5,537 nt of DNA, taken from Balneolales bacterium. Lineage in GTDB: Bacteria > Bacteroidota > Rhodothermia > Balneolales > Balneolaceae. Numbering within the stretch: position 1 is the stretch's first letter; every line of letters begins with the position of its first letter. The notes under the pieces are model-generated. The model searched no databases. It was not told the origin of the DNA and saw only the letters and a list, made by a program, of their open reading frames with translations. Where the stretch lies: contig JAKSCW010000085.1 in the NCBI GenBank assembly GCA_022360375.1, forward strand, positions 1 to 5,537. Reading direction: 5' to 3'. Below, piece by piece: positions 1 through 5,537 of the stretch. The position numbers and the translations under genes are program-made.

Positions 1-1143
1 CAGTACTATGATTTCCTGTCAGCATACTCCGCAGTAAACCAAGGGCATTGCCATCCTAAAATAACTAAGGCGTTAACTGACCAGGCTAATGTTCTGACTC
101 TTACTTCAAGAGCTTTTTACAATAATGTTCTTGGCGAATTTGAAGAATACATTTGTTCTTATTTCGGTTTTGAGAAAATGTTGCCCATGAATACAGGAGC
201 CGAAGGAGTAGAAACAGCAATAAAAATTGCCAGGAAATGGGGGTACGAGAAAAAGGGAATAGCTGAAGAATCTGCAATTATTATAGTTTGCGAGAATAAC
301 TTTCATGGCAGAACTACTACTATTATATCGTTCTCAAACGATAAAGACGCAATCAATAATTTTGGCCCCTTCACTCCCGGCTTTTTAAAGATCCCTTATG
401 ATGATCTGGAATCCCTTAAAAACGCATTATCACAATCCAACGTTGTTGGCTTTTTAGTAGAACCTATTCAAGGTGAAGCTGGGGTAATTGTTCCGGATGA
501 TAATTTTATCCGTGAAGCGGCTCAATTGTGTAAAGAGAAAAATGTCCTTTTCATGGCTGACGAAATCCAGACCGGAATAGCCCGGACAGGATCATTGCTA
601 GCTGTTTGTGGCAACTGTGCCTGTGAAGCTCGTTGTGAACGGACCGCTACGTACACTAAACCGGACGTCCTGATACTTGGGAAGGCGTTATCCGGAGGAG
701 CTTACCCTGTATCCGCGGTTTTAACGGATAGTGACATCATGGAGGTAATTAAACCAGGCCAACATGGCTCTACTTACGGTGGAAATCCTCTTGCGGGCAA
801 AGTAGCAATGGCTGCTTTAGAGGTTATTGAAGAAGAAAAACTGGCTCAAAATGCCCGAAACCTTGGGGAACTCTTTCGAAAACAAATTCATGAATTGGTC
901 GGGCGTTATGATCTTTTCAAATCTGTACGTGGTCGTGGTTTGCTAAATGCCGTAATTATTAATGATACCCCTGAAAGTGATACCGCCTGGAGATTTTGTG
1001 TTGCACTTAAAGATAACGGCCTTCTTGCCAAACCCACTCATGGTAATATAATTCGGTTTGCTCCGCCTTTGGTTATTACAGAAGAGCAACTTCTTGATTG
1101 TATTTCAATTATTGAGAAAACCCTTTCGGAATTTCATAAATAA
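1..1143 (+). CDS. rocD: Ornithine aminotransferase, 5' partial
   Basis: PLP-dependent enzyme (EC 2.6.1.13), cytosolic, converting L-ornithine and 2-oxoglutarate to glutamate-5-semialdehyde and glutamate in arginine/ornithine breakdown and proline synthesis. The frame is open from base 1, giving 380 residues. Internal Met codons (e.g. 178) are not the start, because strongly conserved family sequence lies before them, including the SAYSAVNQGHCHP block near residues 7-19. About 40 N-terminal residues are probably missing. Other visible marks are NTGAEGVETAIK (residues 63-74), NFHGRT, VEPIQGEAG, the PLP-pyridine Asp in MADEIQTG (about residue 187), and LGKALSGG with the Schiff-base Lys at residue 228 (codon 682-684). 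The C-terminus IIRFAPPL and the TAA stop are intact. Odd point: compared with the usual family, about 12 extra residues containing four Cys (CGNCACEARC, bases 607-636) lie between LLAV and KPDVLILGK. A related aminotransferase gene follows 86 bp downstream. The family call is secure. Confidence 0.96.
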   Translation, partial: QYYDFLSAYSAVNQGHCHPKITKALTDQANVLTLTSRAFYNNVLGEFEEYICSYFGFEKMLPMNTGAEGVETAIKIARKWGYEKKGIAEESAIIIVCENNFHGRTTTIISFSNDKDAINNFGPFTPGFLKIPYDDLESLKNALSQSNVVGFLVEPIQGEAGVIVPDDNFIREAAQLCKEKNVLFMADEIQTGIARTGSLLAVCGNCACEARCERTATYTKPDVLILGKALSGGAYPVSAVLTDSDIMEVIKPGQHGSTYGGNPLAGKVAMAALEVIEEEKLAQNARNLGELFRKQIHELVGRYDLFKSVRGRGLLNAVIINDTPESDTAWRFCVALKDNGLLAKPTHGNIIRFAPPLVITEEQLLDCISIIEKTLSEFHK

Positions 1144-1163
1144 TTCAAAAAAGCGCTTTCAGG

Positions 1164-1195
1164 ATTGAGTCCATCTGGCAAGTTTACTAGTTTTA
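1164..1195 (+). promoter_or_regulatory. Possible Bacteroidota-type promoter for lat
   Basis: ATTG at 1164-1167 and TAGTTTTA at 1188-1195 are separated by 20 bases. This resembles the Bacteroidota vegetative pattern of TTTG near -33 and TAnnTTTG near -7, with one mismatch in each element. It would start transcription around 1200, about 30 bases before the lat ATG. The region is AT-rich, so a chance match is quite possible, and lat may simply be co-transcribed with rocD. Confidence 0.2.
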
Positions 1196-1229
1196 GAAGT
1201 GACGCAACTATTCATTTTAAAACTATTTG

Positions 1230-2576
1230 ATGGCAATTACTGAATCAATACATCCTAGCGACGTTCGCAAAATTCTCGGGAAACACTTATTAACAGACGG
1301 GTTCGACATGGTGTTGGATCTGCAAAAAAGTGAAGGGACCTATTTATACGATAGTAAATCTGGCCGCAGCTTTCTGGACTTCTTCACCTTCTTCGCATCT
1401 AACCCCCTGGGTATGAATCATCCAAGATTAGCTGGCGACCCGGAATTTGTTGCAAAACTTGGAAGAGTTGCTATCAATAAACCATCCAATTCGGATGTAT
1501 ATACAGAGGAACTTGCCGAATTCATGGAAAATTTCAGCCGTGTAGCTGTACCAGAGCACCTTCCCCACTCTTTTTTTATTTCCGGGGGTGCACTCGCCGT
1601 TGAAAATGCAATGAAGGTAGCGTTCGACTGGAAGGTTCAGAAAAATTTCAAAAAAGGATACCAGCAAGAGAAAGGACATATGGTGATGCATTTTGAACAT
1701 GCATTTCATGGTCGGTCAGGATATACCCTTTCGGTAACCAATACCCTTGAAAACAAGGTAAAATACTTTCCTAAGTTCGATTGGCCACGTGTGAGTAGCC
1801 CTGCATTAACATTTCCAAAAACACAGGAAAGCATTGCGAAGGTAATCAACTCTGAGAAATTGGCAATCGCACAAATGGAACGCTACTTTGATCTATATAA
1901 GGATGAAATTGCCTGTATTCTTATTGAACCCATACAAGCAGAAGGAGGAGATCGTCATTTCAGGATTGAATTCCATCAAGCCCTTCGCGAGTTAGCTGAT
2001 AAACATGAGGCACTCCTTGTATACGACGAGGTACAAACGGGTGTGGGTTTAACAGGAAAGTTCTGGAGCCACGAGCATTATGTACAACCTGATATCATCT
2101 CTTTTGGAAAGAAAGCCCAGGTATGTGGTATTCTGGCGGGCCCCAGGATTGATGAGGTAGAGACAAACTGTTTCAGGGTATCTTCTCGCATTAACTCCAC
2201 CTGGGGAGGTAATTTAGTTGATATGGTTCGGTTTGGCAGGATATTAACTGTAATTGAAGAAGAAAATCTTGTTGAAAATGCTGCTACTGTTGGGGAATAC
2301 TTATTAAATCAACTGATCGGACTGGAGCACAAATACGAGCATCTCTCAAATGCACGAGGCAAAGGGTTAATGTGCGCCATTGATCTGCCAGATGGCCATA
2401 CCCGGGACACCGTGATTAAGGAATGTATAAACGGGGGAATGATGATTCTGTCTTGTGGCTCTAACACGGTACGTTTCCGCCCCCCTCTAACAGTTACAAC
2501 ACAACAAATTGACGAAGGGCTGGACATACTTGAAAAGGCTTACAAATCAACTATAGCAAATAATTCCTTTAAATAG
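1230..2576 (+). CDS. lat: L-lysine 6-aminotransferase (lysine epsilon-aminotransferase)
   Basis: Class III PLP-dependent aminotransferase (EC 2.6.1.36), cytosolic. It transfers the epsilon-amino group of lysine to 2-oxoglutarate, giving 2-aminoadipate-6-semialdehyde (cyclising to P6C) and glutamate. The whole 448-aa protein follows the Mycobacterium tuberculosis Lat (Rv3290c) pattern as I recall it: DFFTFFASNPLGMN, NKPSNSDVYT, GGALAVENAMKVAFDWK, AFHGRSGYTLS, FPKFDWPR, EPIQAEGGDRHFR, YDEVQTGVGLTG, SFGKKAQVCG, STWGGN and VRFRPPL. Counting from the ATG, the PLP Lys is probably K294 (first Lys of GKK), the PLP Asp is D266 and the stacked Gln is Q269. R162, E238 and R415 match the positions known in Lat for substrate binding and the glutamate switch. 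ATG at 1230 is preferred; an in-frame TTG directly before it would add one residue. No Shine-Dalgarno sequence is visible, as is usual in Bacteroidota. Length is normal for the family. The 86-bp gap to rocD allows either an operon or its own promoter. Confidence 0.95.
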   Translation: MAITESIHPSDVRKILGKHLLTDGFDMVLDLQKSEGTYLYDSKSGRSFLDFFTFFASNPLGMNHPRLAGDPEFVAKLGRVAINKPSNSDVYTEELAEFMENFSRVAVPEHLPHSFFISGGALAVENAMKVAFDWKVQKNFKKGYQQEKGHMVMHFEHAFHGRSGYTLSVTNTLENKVKYFPKFDWPRVSSPALTFPKTQESIAKVINSEKLAIAQMERYFDLYKDEIACILIEPIQAEGGDRHFRIEFHQALRELADKHEALLVYDEVQTGVGLTGKFWSHEHYVQPDIISFGKKAQVCGILAGPRIDEVETNCFRVSSRINSTWGGNLVDMVRFGRILTVIEEENLVENAATVGEYLLNQLIGLEHKYEHLSNARGKGLMCAIDLPDGHTRDTVIKECINGGMMILSCGSNTVRFRPPLTVTTQQIDEGLDILEKAYKSTIANNSFK

Positions 2577-2722
2577 AATTGTCAGCAAAATAAGTACAAG
2601 CGCAGCTGTTTTAGAAATTATAGCGAAATTGTCGGTTTTCGATGGCGAGATCGTACGTACGTTTTCTGCCTTTTACCATGGAAAAATAAAGATCATGCCA
2701 CTCCTACTTAGATAAATGCTGA
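2577..2722. other. Convergent intergenic gap
   Basis: This 146-bp stretch lies between the stops of lat (+) and the DUF6503-like gene (-). Both transcripts should end here, but no strong GC stem followed by a T run is visible on either strand. It holds a perfect 10-bp palindrome, CGTACGTACG (2652-2661), followed by TTTT, and a weak 4-bp stem just before it (CGAT at 2640-2643 with ATCG at 2650-2653). No gene is supported. Confidence 0.5.
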
Positions 2723-3457
2723 TTAGTCGTGATGGATATACTTTACAATAACATCACTCCCTAAATATTCTCTGCTTTCAGCTGTATACCAGTGTCGAAA
2801 ACGAGGTACTTTTACTCCATCCTGTTCGTATTCGCCATCAAAAATAATCATCTCATCTTCTCTCTCATCCGATTCAGCTTTCTGAAACCTTAAGGCTACT
2901 AGTGAATAATCCTTTCTGGCTACTATCAACTCCCATTTCCTGGTAATCATTTGCTCTTTTAGTTCCAAAACCAATGAATATACCTTTTGATTTTCGAATG
3001 TACTCTCTCTTATCCCGTCAAAGCTTTTAACCATATCTTCTGTTAGAGACATAGGCAATCCATTTATGGTTTGATAGAAATTTCTATACCCAAAATTGCT
3101 TTCGAGACTCAGCCGGTACTGTTCTGCTTCCTCGTCAGTAAATTCGGGCAATCCGTTTACAAGTATTTCGGGATTCCCTTCTGCTGAGATAATTCTTTCA
3201 ATCTCTCCAATCTCATAATCTCGTCTCAACTTAAACGCTCCTGATTGTACATCTAGGAATAGCTCTGAATATCGAAGTGGAGTTTGAGGACGGGGTTCCT
3301 GTATATGGAGTGAAAATGTTTCTTTTCCCCATTTAGCTTCCGGGTCATAGTATGCTTTACTCCCTTCAAGAACCTGATCGATTGAAGGGGGAGTACAACC
3401 CATTCCCATTATCCCAATGTATGAAACCAATACTATTTTTGTAAATAGAGACATCAT
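2723..3457 (-). CDS. DUF6503-like putative lipoprotein
   Basis: Protein of unknown function, 244 aa, probably anchored in the envelope. Residues 1-20 form a hydrophobic signal segment (TKIVLVSYIGIMGMG) ending at Cys21, which looks like a lipoprotein site, though Gly-Met-Gly before the Cys is a poor lipobox. The mature part resembles the DUF6503 family of Bacteroidota: a short helix with AYYDPEAKW (35-43), then repeated beta strands, NGLPEFTDEEAE (101-112), YRNFYQTINGLPM (124-136), and WYTAESREYLGSDVI near the C-terminus (223-237). No catalytic motif is seen. The frame stays open to 3523, but the upstream extension is hydrophilic and lies inside the neighbouring gene, so the ATG at 3457 is chosen. 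That ATG overlaps the upstream TGA by 4 bp (ATGA), which suggests translational coupling. A second ATG follows at once at 3454. Last gene of the three-gene - strand cluster. The family assignment is from memory of the motif pattern. Confidence 0.8.
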   Translation of the reverse strand: MMSLFTKIVLVSYIGIMGMGCTPPSIDQVLEGSKAYYDPEAKWGKETFSLHIQEPRPQTPLRYSELFLDVQSGAFKLRRDYEIGEIERIISAEGNPEILVNGLPEFTDEEAEQYRLSLESNFGYRNFYQTINGLPMSLTEDMVKSFDGIRESTFENQKVYSLVLELKEQMITRKWELIVARKDYSLVALRFQKAESDEREDEMIIFDGEYEQDGVKVPRFRHWYTAESREYLGSDVIVKYIHHD

Positions 3458-3975
3458 TTTCGGGTATAAAATATTCTCCAATTTAATGTCCAGGTTTCTC
3501 CACCATCTTCCGAAGCTTCCCAATCCCAGGTCATTGAATTTTCTGTAATCTCTTTAAAAACCATTCTTTGTGTGAACTTTCTTCCATCTTCTAGTTCGAA
3601 TATTTGTGTTTTGAATATCCGTTGTTCTCCATCAACATCACCTGTAAAATCATAATATCCTCCATTATTATCTGCCCATGCCTGCTTCCACCTGTTAAAC
3701 TGAGGTTGATATACAGAAATACTTGTTCCCTTAAATCCTGCACTTTGCCCTTCCAGTATCTGAAAACTTTCACGAATAACTTTTTGGTCCAAATCTTTGG
3801 TGATTACATTAACACCTTTGCCTTTTTTGCCTTCTGGTTCATCCCAACTCGCATCCCACTCACCTACCCAGAAGTCATAAAATTCTTCAGGTGGCAAATC
3901 ATTAATTGAAATTTGGGCTTGAACAGGCATCCCCAAGAAGATTGCCCATAACAGAATAAACATGCTTTTTTTCAT
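3454..3975 (-). CDS. Secreted FWVGEW-motif protein, calycin/DUF1579-like
   Basis: Exported 173-aa protein of unknown function. Residues 1-20 form a standard Sec signal peptide: MKKS, a hydrophobic core, and a cut expected after VQA, before Gln21. The mature domain starts with EEFYDFWVGEWDASW (30-44), followed by alternating strands with many aromatics: SVYQPQFNRWKQAWADNNGGYYDF (77-100), GRKFTQRMVF (121-130), and MTWDWEASEDGGETWTLNW (138-156). The opening 'FWVGEW' and the strand pattern recall DUF1579/lipocalin-like beta-barrel proteins that may bind small hydrophobic molecules; this link is inference. The frame is open up to an ATG at 4083, but that start would put 36 hydrophilic residues before the signal peptide and would overlap the previous gene, so 3975 is preferred. 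The TGA overlaps the ATGATG start of the next gene. A hairpin lies 18 bases upstream of the start. No Shine-Dalgarno sequence is visible. Confidence 0.82.
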   Translation of the reverse strand: MKKSMFILLWAIFLGMPVQAQISINDLPPEEFYDFWVGEWDASWDEPEGKKGKGVNVITKDLDQKVIRESFQILEGQSAGFKGTSISVYQPQFNRWKQAWADNNGGYYDFTGDVDGEQRIFKTQIFELEDGRKFTQRMVFKEITENSMTWDWEASEDGGETWTLNWRIFYTRK

Positions 3976-3993
3976 GAGATAATTAAGTTTATC

Positions 3994-4022
3994 GCCCGAC
4001 TTACTTTTGCAATAAGCCGGGC
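3994..4022 (-). promoter_or_regulatory. Stem-loop in leader of the 173-aa gene
   Basis: Read on the - strand, GCCCGGCTTA and TAAGTCGGGC form a 10-bp stem around a 9-base loop (TTGCAAAAG). In the RNA all ten positions pair, one of them as G-U. On the + strand the same position would be an A-C mismatch, so the fold favours the - strand transcript. No T run follows, so this is not a typical intrinsic terminator. It sits in the 92-bp gap after the 243-aa gene and 18 bases before the next ATG. It could stabilise the upstream mRNA end, mark a processing site or control translation; which of these is not known. Confidence 0.55.
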
Positions 4023-4067
4023 TTGGATATTGATTGTTTTTATGGATAGACAGATGACCAAAAACTA

Positions 4068-4799
4068 TTATACTTTTCTCCATATCATTTTATTTCCATT
4101 TGGTAAATCCCATACCAGTTTGATTACATATGGAGCTTCTTTTGTAATAGAAAAAGTAAATCCATCACTCGTTGAAATTGGGTACTTCATGAACCCTGTG
4201 CCTGATAATGACTTTACTTCTTCTGGTTCACCAATAGTGGCGAACACGGAAGTTTCTCCGGCTATTTGAGATGACCAATACGGTAATTCGTATGTTTTTC
4301 CAACTTCAAACGGGAGTCCTGCCAATAGCATACCATATAAATTCCAGTCAAAGTAATGCCCATCTACCTGTACTGTATCAGAAGAAAATACACGCTCCTC
4401 GTTTTGATTAGAACCTGAAACAATCCTCCCATCTCCAAAATCAAGAACGATTAATACCCCCAATGGCGTATGGGCAGTAAAACGTTTTGGAAGCAGACTC
4501 CGGTGATCCACAACATTGATCCACGTACTTTGCAATACCCGGTCTGAGCCATATATATCCTGAACACGATGCAGTAATGAAGAACCATCCTGGTTTAAGA
4601 TATGCACATAATCGGTCCAGTAACGAACGTGTGTTTCCTGCCCCTCTGGTGTCTGAACAAACACTTCCCATTGATTGGTATAGGGCTCTATAAAAGAGCC
4701 ATCGATCAGCATATCGCCGGGTGCAACTTTAAGGGTGTCTTGTGCGAAAACAGTGTCGCCAAGAATTACAATGCCCCATACAAGAAAAAAGTATTTCAT
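4068..4799 (-). CDS. Secreted protein of unknown function (243 aa)
   Basis: I do not recognise a named family. The protein starts with a Sec signal peptide (MKYFFLVWGIVILGDTVFA, cut expected after Ala19, before Gln20), so it should act in the periplasm or outside. The mature 224 residues look all-beta. The first half carries QWEVFVQTPEG, WTDYVHIL and SLLHRVQDIY (44-83), then HRSLLPKRFTAHTPLG (99-114). A striking block, HYFDWNLYGMLLAGLPFEVGKTYELPYW (148-175), follows. The C-terminus is APYVIKLVWDLPNGNKMIWRKV. The order of paired beta strands, a central aromatic/Leu block and a 'gkty.lpyw' turn faintly recalls DUF3108-like periplasmic beta proteins, but this is a guess. No catalytic signature is seen. 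It is the first gene of the - strand cluster, 75 bp from the divergent AraC-type gene and 92 bp before the 173-aa gene. No Shine-Dalgarno sequence precedes the ATG. Confidence 0.8.
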   Translation of the reverse strand: MKYFFLVWGIVILGDTVFAQDTLKVAPGDMLIDGSFIEPYTNQWEVFVQTPEGQETHVRYWTDYVHILNQDGSSLLHRVQDIYGSDRVLQSTWINVVDHRSLLPKRFTAHTPLGVLIVLDFGDGRIVSGSNQNEERVFSSDTVQVDGHYFDWNLYGMLLAGLPFEVGKTYELPYWSSQIAGETSVFATIGEPEEVKSLSGTGFMKYPISTSDGFTFSITKEAPYVIKLVWDLPNGNKMIWRKV

Positions 4800-4874
4800 A
4801 GGGGCAGATTACTGGGAGTGCGGGTGAATCAATTGTAAAAAAGACGATTATCTTTATTTTTTTGGAACAGCTTT
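4800..4874. promoter_or_regulatory. Divergent promoter region
   Basis: These 75 bp separate the starts of the - strand exported-protein cluster and the + strand AraC-type gene, so both promoters must lie here or run into the neighbouring coding sequence. Weak candidates are TATCTTTA (4849-4856) for the + strand and TACAATTG (complement of 4830-4837) for the - strand. Each is one base off the Bacteroidota -7 pattern, and neither has a well-spaced -33 TTTG. GGAA at 4864-4867 is a possible weak ribosome site for the + gene. No clear operator repeat was found. Confidence 0.4.
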
Positions 4875-5537
4875 ATGGAATACAAAGAATACAAACCCGA
4901 TAAGGGAATCAGGCACCTGGTTGAGTGCTTCTGGACCAATTATCTTACTGAAGAAGATATTCGCCAGGATTTTGACATCATCATACCAGATGGAAATATT
5001 GAGGCCATGATAATGGTTGATGGCACTTATCTTCGAAGGGATGAGCAAGTGAACTCGGAGTATCTTGTTCAGGATTGCAGGCTGGTTACTCCTTTTAAAA
5101 AAGCAGTAAAGGTATACCAAAAGGCCGGAACTTCGGGGATATGTATCCGATTTAAACCAGGTGCGATTACAGAGCTTACCGGGTACAGTCTCCAGGAATT
5201 GGATGAAAGTGCCTATCCGCTTGAAGTACTCATGCCTGATTTAACAGATTTGTGTATGAATGAAGTTCAAAAAGGGACTTCTAAAACTGAGCTTATTAGA
5301 AAGATAACTGAATTGCTCTCCTCCAAATCGGTAAGCAACAAGCAGGATAAGCTCACTTACTTTTTTATTGACGAAGCAATCAAAAGTAAAGGAAGTATTC
5401 GCGTAGAGGATTTTTGCGCAAGAAAAGGAGTGCATAAATCAACACTTGAAAAGAACTTCAAGCATCAAACCGGGCTTACCCCCAAGCAGTATTTGAAAAT
5501 CATCCGGTATAATTACCTGATGAATCAAATTTTATTC
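4875..5537 (+). CDS. AraC-family transcriptional regulator, DUF6597-like N-terminus, 3' partial
   Basis: DNA-binding regulator, cytosolic; 221 residues are present before the window ends, with no stop reached. The N-terminal half fits the DUF6597-type sensor domain found in many Bacteroidota AraC proteins: YKPDKGIRHLVECFWTNY (6-23), the hallmark IIPDGNIEAMI (38-48), then VTPFKKAVKV, and GICIRFKPGAITELTGY (96-112). The C-terminal part begins the AraC helix-turn-helix: SIRVEDFCARKGVHKSTLEKNFKHQTGLTPKQYLKIIRYN (174-213), covering the first HTH and the linker. Roughly 40 further residues with the second HTH should lie beyond the window. The ATG at 4875 gives the expected domain start and follows GGAA by 7 bases. 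It is divergent from the exported-protein cluster, which suggests, but does not prove, that it controls those genes or itself. The ligand is unknown. Confidence 0.9.
   Translation, partial: MEYKEYKPDKGIRHLVECFWTNYLTEEDIRQDFDIIIPDGNIEAMIMVDGTYLRRDEQVNSEYLVQDCRLVTPFKKAVKVYQKAGTSGICIRFKPGAITELTGYSLQELDESAYPLEVLMPDLTDLCMNEVQKGTSKTELIRKITELLSSKSVSNKQDKLTYFFIDEAIKSKGSIRVEDFCARKGVHKSTLEKNFKHQTGLTPKQYLKIIRYNYLMNQILF

Noticed and set aside
1150..1159. AAAGCGCTTT palindrome just after the rocD stop
   Set aside because: It has no loop to form a hairpin and no T run follows, so it is not a terminator. A 10-bp palindrome can arise by chance in such sequence.
2642..2689. 15-codon reading frame starting MARSYVRFLP on the + strand
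   Set aside because: Too short, with no ribosome site and no supporting context. Such frames are expected by chance.
3458..3523. N-terminal extension of the DUF6503-like gene to an ATG at 3523
   Set aside because: The 22 extra residues lie wholly inside the upstream gene and would sit in front of the lipoprotein signal. The ATGATG overlap start is more typical.
3604..3909. 101-codon open frame on the + strand inside the 173-aa gene
   Set aside because: It lies antisense to a gene with a clear signal peptide and conserved motif pattern. Its composition is typical of a reverse-strand shadow.
4067..4072. TATAAT on the - strand as a -10 box for the 173-aa gene
   Set aside because: It covers the end of the upstream coding sequence, no -35 match lies at the right distance, and Bacteroidota usually use a different -7 motif.
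3976..4083. N-terminal extension of the 173-aa gene to an ATG at 4083
   Set aside because: It would add 36 hydrophilic residues in front of a good signal peptide, would overlap the previous gene and would run through the RNA hairpin.
4854..5120. 88-codon open frame on the - strand opposite the AraC-type gene
   Set aside because: The + strand frame here has clear AraC/DUF6597 motifs. The - strand product shows no domain or signal and is a shadow.

Overview
The codon use, the moderate-to-low G+C and the near absence of Shine-Dalgarno sequences suggest a member of the Bacteroidota or the related Balneolota/Rhodothermota. The gene content agrees: an ornithine aminotransferase with a Cys-rich insert, a DUF6503-type lipoprotein, and an AraC regulator with a DUF6597-like N-terminal domain. 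The lineage is inferred from protein style, not from a search.

Layout. (1) Positions 1-2576, + strand: two fold-type I, class III PLP-dependent aminotransferases in tandem. The first is ornithine aminotransferase (rocD, 5' end cut off by the window). After an 86-bp gap comes L-lysine 6-aminotransferase (lat, complete). Both move the terminal amino group of a basic amino acid to 2-oxoglutarate. The products are glutamate-5-semialdehyde and 2-aminoadipate-6-semialdehyde, which cyclise to P5C and P6C. Together they look like a small module for ornithine and lysine catabolism. (2) Positions 2577-2722: a short convergent gap with no clear terminator. (3) Positions 2723-4799, - strand: three small genes for exported proteins. 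In transcription order they are an unrecognised 243-aa secreted protein, a 173-aa secreted protein with an FWVGEW motif, and a 244-aa DUF6503-like putative lipoprotein. The last two overlap by 4 bp. A good RNA hairpin lies between the first two. (4) Positions 4800-4874: a 75-bp divergent gap. (5) Position 4875 to the window end, + strand: an AraC-family regulator, cut off at its C-terminus. It reads away from the three-gene cluster and is a plausible regulator of it.

No RNA genes, CRISPR arrays, insertion sequences or phage genes were seen. Most of the window is ordinary metabolism. The points most worth a second look are the Cys insert in the ornithine aminotransferase, the hairpin on the - strand transcript, and the uncharacterised envelope protein cluster with its divergent regulator.
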